From contig JAUDYN010000003.1 in assembly GCA_030407005.1 (NCBI GenBank), positions 1,488,001-1,552,000 of the forward strand: a stretch of DNA of 64,000 bases, read 5' to 3'. Of the stretch, positions 11,423 to 21,375 are shown piece by piece. The notes beneath the pieces are model-generated. The model was not told the DNA's origin. It searched no databases and saw only the letters and a list, made by a program, of their open reading frames with translations. The stretch's first letter is position 1. Every line of letters starts with the position of its first letter. A program made the translations under genes and the position numbers. Source of the DNA: Desarmillaria ectypa (Eukaryota > Basidiomycota > Agaricomycetes > Agaricales > Physalacriaceae).

Positions 11423-13798
11423 ATGCTCAAGAGGACAGGTCTTTTTCCGAGGCCAAATTTTGATCAGACGTATCATTTCTTAGCTGCGTCAAAACATCCC
11501 CGTCCTTGCCCCTCATGTCTTCGGTTCCTTCCGACTGCAGCCACTGTCCGACGTGCAGACCAGGAATTCAACTCAGGTCCAGGTCTTTCTCAGTTCATGG
11601 TACCCGTTCCCAGCCGGTATTTCTCCAGAGCGTCTATCCTGTCCCACAGCTCTGCTGCCGTACTGCTCTCTCATCTTATTTCCAACACCCCCACTCTCCA
11701 TCTCCTTGCCTGCAGAGTACGTCAATCACCCGTTCTCAGCGCCTTCTTCTCCCACTCAAAAGACATTCGCCTCCTTTCCGAACAAGTCGCCCAACATACT
11801 CCTCGTCATGCGCCGTCAGTAATACATCTGGCCCTGGTTTTGGGTTTTCTTGTGCATGTCAATGTATACGAGTGCACTTCGTACCATCTAGCTATGGAGA
11901 AGAAGTGGGACATCCTTCTAGCTGTTGTCCTTGTAGCCACGCAGCGTGTACAGGTAACTACACGTTTGCTGAATTGGCGTGTGCGTGCATTGCTAGAAGT
12001 CAAGGACTACGCCTCTCTCGAAAATGTCTTGGACGAATTCGTAAAGTATGCCGTAAAGCCCAACAGGAGGACTTACCATCTTATCCTTTCCGGCTACCTT
12101 CAAAATGGCGACCTACCACGCTCCAAGGACATACTCCACAAAATGGAGTCCAATGGAATCCGTCCCGACGCTTTCACTTACACTCTACTCGCCATCTATT
12201 ATCGTACCCTCGGTCCCAACTCTCAAGTTCAAGACGTCGCTGTTGCGTCTTTGGAGGACATTCCCATGACTACTTCAACCTCCATCCTCAACTGCCTTTT
12301 ACGCATGCGTATGGAGTCCAACGACACAGACGGTATCATCTCAGTACTCGCACAGTTCTCATTTCATCATATTCTCCCTGTCATCACCGTCGTCACGAGA
12401 ATAGACCCAACCGCAGAAAGCCCGTTCTTGCTGTCGTCCATAATGCCAGATGCGGCTACTTATGCGACGTCTATCAACTACATGGCATCTCGTCGTGACA
12501 TACCGGCTGCAATGCATGTATTACATGGAATGGTATCCGTCGGTCTCTCCCCACGCTCAGAGACCATCACCGCCATGCTTCATGTCTTATTCGTAGCGAA
12601 CGATCATACCACGGCGATACGCTTGGTGGCGGCTGTGTGCAAACCCGAGTCTGCGTCTTTCTTCAAGGCCCTCATGGTCTCCCCTTCACATGACCCATTG
12701 CCTCTCGATCCTCAAGGGATTCAACCGGACGCTGAGATTTTCAATGCCCTTCTAAAAGGAATCCTTCCTTTGCATGGTCTGAATGGTGCCATCCCTATTC
12801 TCCAGATAATGTACATGCACAGGGTCCGTCCCAATTCCAGCACGCTCGAAATCTTAATTTCACATCTGGTCGCCGTCGAGCGTACGCCTCCTCATATGGT
12901 TTCACGCGTGATACAGACCTTCGTTACCAGTCACATTCATCCCAATCTGCGCCATCTGCACGTGGTTTTCAGTTCTATTATCCGGCACGAACGTTATCTT
13001 CTATATGGCGCCGGTTGGAACAGAACAGCAGCTAGATTTTCCCCCAGCAGGTCTTATCAGGAACTACCATTTCCGCAGGAAGACGTTCTTACTGGCGTGG
13101 CCGAGGATTTCGATCCCGTGGCCGGTATTTCCCCTCCCCGGAATCCGTCATACAACAAGCACCTTCGTTCCCTCTTAGATTCTCTCGCCTCGAGGAATAC
13201 TAGAAGCGATTCTGCAGCCCTTGCACTACGTCTAAAACGGGACGCCACCAGGCTGGAGTTTTCTAGCTCCCAGGCTGTTTTTGACACCTTGCTGCGAAGA
13301 GGATTCATGCCCAATGAATATCATTATAGCGCATTAATGGAAGGATACACGCGTTCCGGCGACCTTGGATCTGCGGAGAATCTTCTTGACACGGCAATCA
13401 AGGCCGGCTTGAAGCCTAATGCACTAATGTTCACTATCCTCATTGTCGGGTACGCTCGGGAGGGGAACCCAGAGCAGTCAATGGAAGTGTTCACCCAGAT
13501 GATTACTTCCGGTATACGTCCCGATGTTCCCTCCATCGACGCGGTTGCAAGCGCATTTTTTGCCGTTGGAGCCTACAAAGCAGCTCGACAGACTCTTATT
13601 AGCCTTTGGCATCACATCGAACCGTTCCCGACCCATTTACAGGAAGCTTCTTTACGAGAGATAGCGGTAGAATTTCGACAACTGGAGAGGAAAAATATCC
13701 GTGGAAAGCTGCGGGAGGACGAGTTGCACCGAACATTGACGTCAATTAGACATATTCTCAATAGTCACTCGGCGGAATTTCGGGCGGTCTATACATGA
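11423..13798 (+). CDS. Mitochondrial pentatricopeptide-repeat (PPR) protein
   Basis: A 791-codon reading frame without an obligatory intron. The N terminus is rich in Arg, Ser and aromatic residues and poor in acid, like a mitochondrial presequence. PPR helix pairs are clear at about residues 210-260 (VKPNRRTYHLILSGYLQNGD, then GIRPDAFTYTLLAIYY), again at residues 350-390, 430-480, and near the C terminus (PNEYHYSALMEGYTRSGD, LKPNALMFTILIVGYAREGN, IRPDVPSIDAVASAFFAVGA). Such proteins bind organellar RNA and act in its processing, stability or translation; the target cannot be predicted here. A hydrophobic stretch near residues 135-170 could instead be an unspliced intron, though the frame stays open. 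Divergent with the hypothetical gene at 10465-11308. Confidence 0.85.
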   Translation: MLKRTGLFPRPNFDQTYHFLAASKHPRPCPSCLRFLPTAATVRRADQEFNSGPGLSQFMVPVPSRYFSRASILSHSSAAVLLSHLISNTPTLHLLACRVRQSPVLSAFFSHSKDIRLLSEQVAQHTPRHAPSVIHLALVLGFLVHVNVYECTSYHLAMEKKWDILLAVVLVATQRVQVTTRLLNWRVRALLEVKDYASLENVLDEFVKYAVKPNRRTYHLILSGYLQNGDLPRSKDILHKMESNGIRPDAFTYTLLAIYYRTLGPNSQVQDVAVASLEDIPMTTSTSILNCLLRMRMESNDTDGIISVLAQFSFHHILPVITVVTRIDPTAESPFLLSSIMPDAATYATSINYMASRRDIPAAMHVLHGMVSVGLSPRSETITAMLHVLFVANDHTTAIRLVAAVCKPESASFFKALMVSPSHDPLPLDPQGIQPDAEIFNALLKGILPLHGLNGAIPILQIMYMHRVRPNSSTLEILISHLVAVERTPPHMVSRVIQTFVTSHIHPNLRHLHVVFSSIIRHERYLLYGAGWNRTAARFSPSRSYQELPFPQEDVLTGVAEDFDPVAGISPPRNPSYNKHLRSLLDSLASRNTRSDSAALALRLKRDATRLEFSSSQAVFDTLLRRGFMPNEYHYSALMEGYTRSGDLGSAENLLDTAIKAGLKPNALMFTILIVGYAREGNPEQSMEVFTQMITSGIRPDVPSIDAVASAFFAVGAYKAARQTLISLWHHIEPFPTHLQEASLREIAVEFRQLERKNIRGKLREDELHRTLTSIRHILNSHSAEFRAVYT

Positions 13799-13863
13799 AT
13801 GGAATGGATAATTACTTTAATCTGATGCAAAAATGGATACAATAAAGGCATCATGCAAGGTCC

Positions 13864-15485
13864 TTAAGAAAACTTGGCGTCGAGAAGGCGAAGAGCGTCA
13901 CGAACACCAGCTGCTTGAACCTCACGCACTCTTCGTTGACCGCATCTCAGCAATTCTTCTTCTGGTACCAACTGTGGCGGTGATGCCCGCCCCGAAATTC
14001 TGAGGGCCTTGCGCTCGGGTCTCGTACCTCCATCTACAGGCTGGGGAGATATTGAACGCTCCGGAGTGATAGACCCGGGGGCAGGAGATATGACCACACG
14101 AGGCCCTGTACACTTTGACCTTCTAGCAACTACGTCGGCGAGAAGGCTGAGGTCGGAAAATGCAACATTAGGATGGGATTTCAACTGCTGCCATGCGTCA
14201 TTCGTTGGGATAGTCTCCTGATCTGACTTGGCAGATCGTGGTTCCGGTCTACCCAATGCGTCATTCTGCGCACAAGGGCAGTCAACACAAGGCTCCTGCG
14301 AAGCTACTGACTGACTGATGGCAGCACAAAATGCCTTCCCAAAAGTGTCGCCGGCGCAAGCCAAGCAGTTGTCAGGATCACCTGAACAGCTTGCAACGGT
14401 ATCAGAATAGAGTGGTGGTTTTGGACGCAGAGGTGAGACGGGAAATATCTCTCCGACGTTCGTACTGAGAGGTCTGCGACGTAATGGAACGGCTGGCTGA
14501 TAGGCAGGGAGATTGTCCAGTATGGAGGGAGCAGTCGGAGAAGGTGAGCCCATACGCAAAATTGGATCGGGGTCATCAAATCTCTCTAGTTTGAAAGGAG
14601 AGGGTGGCGCCGTTGATTGGATCACGACCTCACGGCAAACGCAAGGAGTATCTTCACTGCAAAAGCCGCATCCGAACGGCGGGAATGGTGTGTCGAATGG
14701 CGGCTTGGAAGCGGTCGAAAAATCAATCAAGTTGGCTAGATTGGGGGTCGAGAACGAGGGGTCATGGTCAATGGGTGATTGAGGCGTCTCCGGCGCTTCA
14801 TTAGACTCCGGCGACGACGCGGTGGATACATTATAAGGAGGCGCCGGGGACTGTGAAGCCTGTGAATCTGAGATGATCCTGCTTTTCTTTCTCGACGACA
14901 GCGTAGATGAAGTAGAAGCGGGAGATTCATCCCTTGGCCGCTTGTTGTTATTTGCGAGTGCAGCATCACGTTCCGACTCCGCCTTGGAAACCTTCTCCTG
15001 AAGAGCCTTGTTCTGCGTCCGTAGGATTTCATTCTCCTCTTTGAGACGTTTAGCGATGTTCTGGAGCGCCACGTTACGCTCTATTTCTCCCTGCTCAAAA
15101 GACTGCACGCGAGCCTGCAATTCCGCGAGTTGAGACTGTTTTCTCTCTCGGAATGCACGCTGTGCAGCTCTACACAATAATAAGTATATGCAAGAAAGGT
15201 TGCCACCAGAGAATATACCTGTTCTGAACGCGCCGACCTTTACCATCCACCTGGTGATAGTTTAGACGACGTGGCAAATACTGCGGCTACAAAGTAAGAC
15301 GTACATCCGGGTCGGTATTGGATGATGCAGGATCCTTCTTGGGTTTACGACCAGGCTTGGGCTTGGGTTGAATGACCCATTCTTTAGAAGCTAAGATAGA
15401 AGTCAGTCGCTGTTACGGGTATCTGCGAAGAGGTCCTACCCGTCGCCCACAAGGCCGGATTTGTCGAAGATACTACAGCAGACAT
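13864..15485 (-). CDS. hapX: HapX-type bZIP regulator of iron homeostasis
   Basis: Four exons (15440-15485, 15305-15390, 15219-15250, 13864-15169) give 489 residues. Order of parts: start MSAVVSSTNPALWATAS; the CCAAT-complex (Hap4-like) binding motif KEWVIQPKPKPGRKPKK at about 18-34; a bZIP with basic region RRVQNRAAQRAFRERKQ and coiled coil to about residue 120; then Cys-rich motifs CGFCSEDTPCVC (about 222-233) and a longer one with four Cys at about 316-336. In other fungi HapX binds DNA with the CCAAT-binding complex, represses iron-consuming genes when iron is scarce and senses iron, probably as Fe-S, through the Cys motifs. All these elements are present, so it should be functional. Its upstream region carries GATA-factor sites (see 15591-15603). 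It lies in tandem, downstream of eIF3b. Confidence 0.93.
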
Positions 15486-15590
15486 TCAGTGTAAAGATAT
15501 TTACGACGATAAACAGCGAGCTATCCGATGTCGAATATAGTCGAGCGCAAGATTTAGATGCGGAACATGGGGGAACGGAATCAGGCTACT

Positions 15591-15603
15591 CTTATCTGAT
15601 AAG
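15591..15603. promoter_or_regulatory. Palindromic iron-GATA-factor site upstream of hapX
   Basis: The sequence CTTATCTGATAAG holds ATCTGATAA on the plus strand and ATCAGATAA on the minus strand. Both fit the ATCWGATAA site known for fungal iron-sensing GATA repressors (SreA/Sre1/Fep1/Urbs1). It is about 110 bases before the HapX start codon. Single GATAA cores also occur at 15508-15512 and, inverted, at 15612-15616. In ascomycetes SreA represses hapX when iron is plentiful, so the same loop is inferred here. Confidence 0.6.
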
Positions 15604-15626
15604 ATCGTAGGTTATCTCGGCTATAA

Positions 15627-15669
15627 TCGGACTATCGGACTCCGAATAATACCATTCGGCTTTCGGACT
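15627..15669. repeat. Cluster of TCGGACT heptamers upstream of hapX
   Basis: TCGGACT occurs at 15627-15633, 15635-15641 and 15663-15669, the first two 8 bases apart. The related CATTCGGC lies between the second and third. They may be a binding-site cluster or a chance local duplication; no factor is known to me for this word. Confidence 0.4.
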
Positions 15670-15824
15670 TAATCGTAAGGTGCGGCTATGAATACCCGAA
15701 AAACTCACGTTGAATGTGTCTAGAATGCGGAGGGAAAGCAGTGCACCAGTAACATCGGTCAATGTATATCGTCTCATAGGGACACACCATGTGACAAGGG
15801 ATGTAAGTCGAAGATTCTTACATA

Positions 15825-18469
15825 TTAATCAATGACCTCCTCCTCTATCTGCTCAATCACCTCTTCGACCCAGACCTCAATTTCCTCCTTGTCACCATCG
15901 CCACCCTGGTCCGCCAAGGAACTTTGACCACGGCTCTCAGCAAATTCTTTTTTGGATCTTGCTCGCCAGGCGTTCCATTCATCGACGAGTCTTTTCCGAT
16001 GGGCAATCAATTCGGCATTGACAGTGAGATGCTCTTTGGCGTCCTCATCGTCGAAGACACGGCTATACTCCCGCAAGTTCTTTCGTACCTGGCGTTGCTG
16101 TTCTTTCGTAAGCAAGGTACGAGGCCGAGGTCTCCAAATAAACTGCTTGAAACGATCTTGTATCTGCTTCATGAGTTCCTGTCCTTTGAAATCCCAAATC
16201 GCGTAGCCATTTTCGAGCTAGTACAGCAATATCAGCCAATGGTCTAGAAACCAACCAGAAGCCCAGGACGTAAGCTCACCGTATGAGTCCAGGCGCTAGC
16301 ACTGGTAGCAAGATATCGACCGCTTGGATCCCACTCAACATCCGTGACACCGTAATGGTCTGCGGTGCCTAACAGCTGAATGCCGCTGCCCCAATCATCC
16401 TTGGATGTCTGACCTTCTCGTCGAGTGACATCTTCAACATTGAAATCTAGATCCCAAAATTCCAGCTCCGACTTCGAAGAGGACCCAACTGTTGCAAGCA
16501 CGACATGTCGCCCACGCGGAGACCATCGGATAGCATTGCTGGTTCGGTTGGGGAGCGTTCCTAGACTTTTATTAGGAACTAACGATATCATCAAATAAAG
16601 AGAGACGACTCACGCAACAGTTTGAAGTCGTTTTTGCCGCGTTCGAGTTGGTAGAAGCTGACATCTGTCTTGATTGTGATGCCAGGACCTGGATTTCCCA
16701 GATTCGGATCGTTGCTGGACACAATAGCAAATCGTTCTCCTTTAGGTTCCCATGAGAAGTCGGTTACAGTGTCTGAGAAATGAAGCCACGGAACAAATGA
16801 GATGCCATCACAAATAAAAAGGCAAAATTTTACCTTTCAGTTCCACGACTTCGACAGGATAATCTTTTTCACGAACTCTGAAAATTTCGAGATTACAGAA
16901 GATAGACTTTTTCGTCTTGGTGTGACGGTCAACTTTTACACAGAGGAAGTCGCCTTGATTTTGCCAGAACAGTTTGCACTAAATATCATCATGGTGAGCC
17001 GTATGCAACAAATGAAGATGGAAAAAATCGAACCTCCGTTACGTTGAACAAATTTTTTTGCCGTAATATGGTACGACTTGGAAAACTGAGCAGTGTAACG
17101 CGAGCAGGCTGGTTGACTACCTCTGGCGTCCAATACACCAACATATTTTCACGCGCCTTCGTCTTACCGTTTGTTGTGGCAGAAGCATCTTTATCCGCAT
17201 CTTCTTTGTCTTTGTCTCCTTGAGGGCACCATTCAAAGTCGACGACACCTTCGATTTTGAGACTCTTCTTTCCGTGCAAGAACATGCTGGGAAGCTCGTG
17301 GACACTAATCATCTGACCGGGAGTGACACGGGCAACAAACTTGTCATCAGGACTCCATTTCAACGCAGGCCACTGCATTTGTTTTTTGGCTTGAAGACTG
17401 TCCCCCTCCGTGACGGTGGAAAATGTTCGGAGAAGATAGCCGGATTTAATGTCCCAGACGGCAAGATTATTTCCTTCATCGTCGGGAGAGAAATATTGTG
17501 GGCCTTGCGTAGCACCTTCGGGAACAACAATTGACTCATTTGACCAAGTAACAAGGTATTGTTCGCATGGCGAAAAGTCGATGAGCTTCACCAGTGGATG
17601 AGCGAAACGCTGCTGAGGTTTCCAGGAAGGGCCTCCCCATAATCGTACACCTTGTCGATGGAGGGTCGAGATGTAGGTGCCCAAGGGTGACCAGGCAACG
17701 TATAGGAAATCCTTCCAATCCTAAAGCATTGTCAGAAGCTGTTAAAAAAGAACTGGAGGTCCTGACAGGTTTATAAGCGAGTTCACACTGTGAAGGCTTT
17801 CCATGCCAATAGATCTCAACATCTTCACCGCGATAGGTGACATATTGGTCGCGACCTTGTAGATCCGCCAACCATGCACGCAAGTGTTCCTTAGAACAAA
17901 GAATCAGGAGAGTTGCGGAATAAGATCCAATTGATTTATATTATTCACCCTGGGCGTGTACTCCTCTGTTTCTGGTTCAACATAGGTTTCGTCCAAATCG
18001 GCGTATTTCTCGATGTCGGTGAATTTATTGACTTTGAACTGATGTTTGGCATCGAAAGGATGGTTATGCATCGTCACGAGGGCCATATTGGCATCTTCCG
18101 GAGAACGGAAGTCAATGAAGATATACCTAAAGGATGTTGTTAGAAGTCTTTTTTGCAAATACAGCCAACACACCCTTTGCCTTTTCCCGTACTGTCATCC
18201 CATGGTACGAATATATCATCCGGCTTTATTGGGCAGCCTTTCCTGGAGAATTCCTTGGAGATTTTCGCGAGCAGTTTTTCCAGTTTTGATTTGTCGATGA
18301 CGGGGATACCGTCTACGACTATTGTATTGTCAAGGCTATCATCGTATTCAACGCGGTATCTATGAGGACCCAGTCAGAACACACTTGGACCTTTCGAAAA
18401 TGGAAGTCCATACTTTGCTTCAATGTCGGAGCAGTCAATGTCGTCGACATTGTCAACAATTCCTGGCAT
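15825..18469 (-). CDS. PRT1: Translation initiation factor eIF3 subunit b
   Basis: Core scaffold of eIF3 on the 40S ribosome. The first exon starts [19 protein letters not shown]. An N-terminal RRM follows ([20 protein letters not shown] at about residues 90-110, then [12 protein letters not shown]). Next is a long beta-propeller with recognisable blades ([73 protein letters not shown]). The C-terminal helix ([20 protein letters not shown]) is followed by an acidic tail ending EEEVID and TAA at 15825-15827. At least six short introns interrupt it. The propeller and tail match fungal eIF3b throughout, with no sign of damage. It is divergent with the SLS1-like gene, 127 bases between start codons, which suggests a shared promoter. 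Confidence 0.93.
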
Positions 18470-18596
18470 TTTGAGGTGGTCGTCGAGCGTCCTGATTTGA
18501 CAAGCAAAAAATGGTTGTTTGTGCACGTTTGAGCCTCTAGGGTCGGCCGTCAGTTTCTATTTTGAAGTCAGAAAACGACGACTACCGTCCCTTTGG

Positions 18597-21291
18597 ATGT
18601 CGATTTACCGCGTCGGGCGCGCTCTGCAACGGCCTCTTTGTTTTGCCTGCATTCTTTCTCGGCTCCATCGCCTGTATACCGCTGCTGCCGTGCAGCCTTC
18701 CCCGACAACCGCGAGTAAAGACCACGCCGAGCTTTCATTCGGGCCTTCACCGCCGAAAGCTTCAAAACGAAAACCCACGAAGAAAAAGAAACAGGATGTA
18801 CTTCCTCGAAAAACAGTGCTGGAAGAGAGCAGGGTGCATTCCCACCTTGCATCCCTGCGGGCTACAAAAGGTGTCCTGACCCTCGATGAGCTTGAGCGAC
18901 ACAAGCCTTCTGGTCTCGCCCATCCTGAGTCTCCACAATACGAAGAACAGTATTCAGAACTTCACAACCTTTTACTGCGCTCTTTCACCAACAAACAACT
19001 CGTCCAGTTTATACGCCTTTCTGGTTCCAACCTACCGCTATCACGCGACAAAAACTCTTTGGCTACGATAATCTTGGAGGAAGCTTGGAACCTACCATCT
19101 CTTTCCCAGATAAAGAAGGACAAAAAGGAGCGTACTGAAACAGGATCCCGAAGTACGTCTTTTTTTTCGGAACTTTGTACATATTATCATTTCGTTTCTA
19201 GCATATCCACTGGATCGACGCCAATCGTTTTTAATCCTTGGAAATGGTCCGTTCATTTCAGTACATCCTTGTATATACGACTCATGTTGCATAGATGGAG
19301 CCGATCTCCTTGCCCTCTCCACCAAATACAAAGTCCAGATGTCATTTTCATCCAATCCATTGTCCCTAAAAGTGTCAGGTTTAAGAGTGCACCTGAACCA
19401 ATTGAGTGAACATATACTGCGTTTCAAGGAGGTACTGCCAACTCTTCCTTCTTGTCTATTGGATGCTAATGTGAATGCGCGCAAGAGTATACATGACGAA
19501 ATCTATCAGCTTCCGACCAAATTGCCCATCCGAGCTGATCTGTTACAACGCGTATCACGCTTGGCAGGAGCTTTCACAGAGAATATCGAAAATGGGATGG
19601 TTAGTGAACCCACCCCCAATTAACGTTGAGGCCGAATTGAACAAAGGCATGTAGATACGGATAAGTTACAAAGTAGATCAACCTCAAGCATTGGTCCACG
19701 CAAAGCGGTTGGCTACACGGGCTTCGTGTGAGGCTAGTATCATCTATCCTTGACTGCAGCCTGTTACTGAGTATCTACTTATTAGTCACTGTCAAATCCT
19801 GAACGAAGTGTGTTGGTACATATACCACCTGGAATACCAAGTTCCACCCCAGTCCCCCTCTCAATGTTTCCTCACACGTATTCCTTGTATCCCTTCTTGT
19901 CTCCTCGTTCTGTGCCGTGGACTTCTAACGGCGGTGGATCATTCCGAATTCGACGAGTCGGCGAATGGCTTGGTATCAGTTCTAGAGAAGATTTGCTAAA
20001 ATCTGGAGGGCTAGTTATGGGCAGAGGAACCATTTTAACGAAGGAAGAGTACGTGAGCTTTGTTTGTTTGTTTTTCCTCCAGATAACTTACATCTAGTAG
20101 AGAAAAAGAGGATATCAGACAAATGCTCAAGAATGTGGTTGGCCTCGATGAAACCAAAATCGTGACAGCTTCGTGAGTTTTGCTTTACTCTATCAGATAA
20201 TGCTAAAGCATTTCTCTTCAGCTTTGGGCATATACTTCTGAACACTACCCCTTCAGCGAAGACGACACTTGCACCTCCCCTGAAAGGAAATTGGCCTTTA
20301 GCGGACATTCTTAAGTGGATGAGAGAGCACACCGTTCCCCGGACATTCTCACCCAGGTTCGCCCATGTATTGCAATCTGTTCGCTTGTACAGTTAACGAT
20401 TTTGCAGCGTACCAGCAGCAGTACTTGATTTGACGCCGTCTAAACAACGCACACTACATCGTCTTATCTATCGACAAGTCTCTCCATCTGATCCACGGAA
20501 AAATCAAGGCTCGACAAGAACAATTAGGTTCGAGATGGCGTTGAATGCCTCCCAGGAGGAGAGTCAAAATGGAAGGTCAGTACATAACGCATTAAGGCAA
20601 TGATATGAATTATAATTCGGGTTAAAGTTCTTTCTCACCTTCGGCCTCCATTGGATCTGAAGAATTCTTTGACTTGATGTTACCTGACCGGTGGGCAACT
20701 TTAAATGACGTTGTTTACGTGACTAACCTCACCTCACTGATGCAGTCCGACGGATGTCCAATTTTCCGTATCAGATACGCGTAGTCTGACCATGAGTGAA
20801 TGGCCTTCGGAACTGAAGGGATATTTCGAGGCACTGCAATCCTTGTTCGTAGATGTCTTGTCGCCTTCATTCTGCCACTGATTTTGTTATAGTATTCTGG
20901 GTTCTGATGATAGTGTCCCTCAGCCAGAGACGCCATTGACACTTCGTCATGGGGACGAAACATATGTGCTTAATTTCAGTTCCAGTGTACGAGAACACAA
21001 CGATACTATCCCGGGGGTTGATTTCCAGTCTGATTTTATGAGTGAAAACGAATTGGATCTCGAAAGCGATCAGAAATCTAGTGTGTGCAAGGTGATTAAA
21101 CGGTGCTTTGATCCAAGGTATCCTCTAAACTGATATTCATTCAGGTCGTTTGCCAAAGTGTGTTCAACGATGCCAGTTGGAGGTCGTTCATGAAGACCTG
21201 CGATCATCTCTCGACTCTCTCTTCTCGGGTCACCCCTCCTACTTCGCCATTAGAAGAGTCAATTGAAGATATCAAGACTGCAAGATTTTGA
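18597..21291 (+). CDS. SLS1-like mitochondrial inner-membrane regulator
   Basis: Multi-exon gene. The ATG at 18597 is preferred over an in-frame one at 18519 because it gives a typical mitochondrial presequence (MSIYRVGRALQRPLCFACIL). A Lys-rich stretch follows, then a conserved-looking block (LLLRSFTNKQLVQFIRLSGS, then KNSLATIILEEAW) like the N-terminal domain of fungal SLS1 proteins, which tie mitochondrial mRNA to the inner membrane and translation. Later exons contain LALSTKYKVQMSFSSNPLSL, SYKVDQPQALVHAKRL, EWLGISSREDLLKSGG, GNWPLADILKWMREHTVP, FEMALNASQEES, LTLRHGDETYVLNFSSSVRE and a C terminus ending at TGA 21289-21291. The family call rests on the order of these segments and is moderate; a basidiomycete-specific mitochondrial protein is the alternative. 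About nine introns. Confidence 0.6.
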
Positions 21292-21375
21292 TTATATGTA
21301 TAGATATTTTAATAGACACCCCATATGTCAATGGATACACAGACTGTAAGAGTACTATTAGCGAACAAGATCTGT

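Noticed and set aside
6392..11423. Secondary-metabolite gene cluster around the AMP-binding enzyme
   Set aside because: Neighbours are XRCC2-like and PPR genes; no P450, methyltransferase, PKS, transporter or pathway regulator is present.
11506..12498. 330-codon ORF overlapping the PPR gene in another frame
   Set aside because: It is a shadow: composition is Ser/Cys/His-rich with no domain, while the other frame shows clear PPR repeats.
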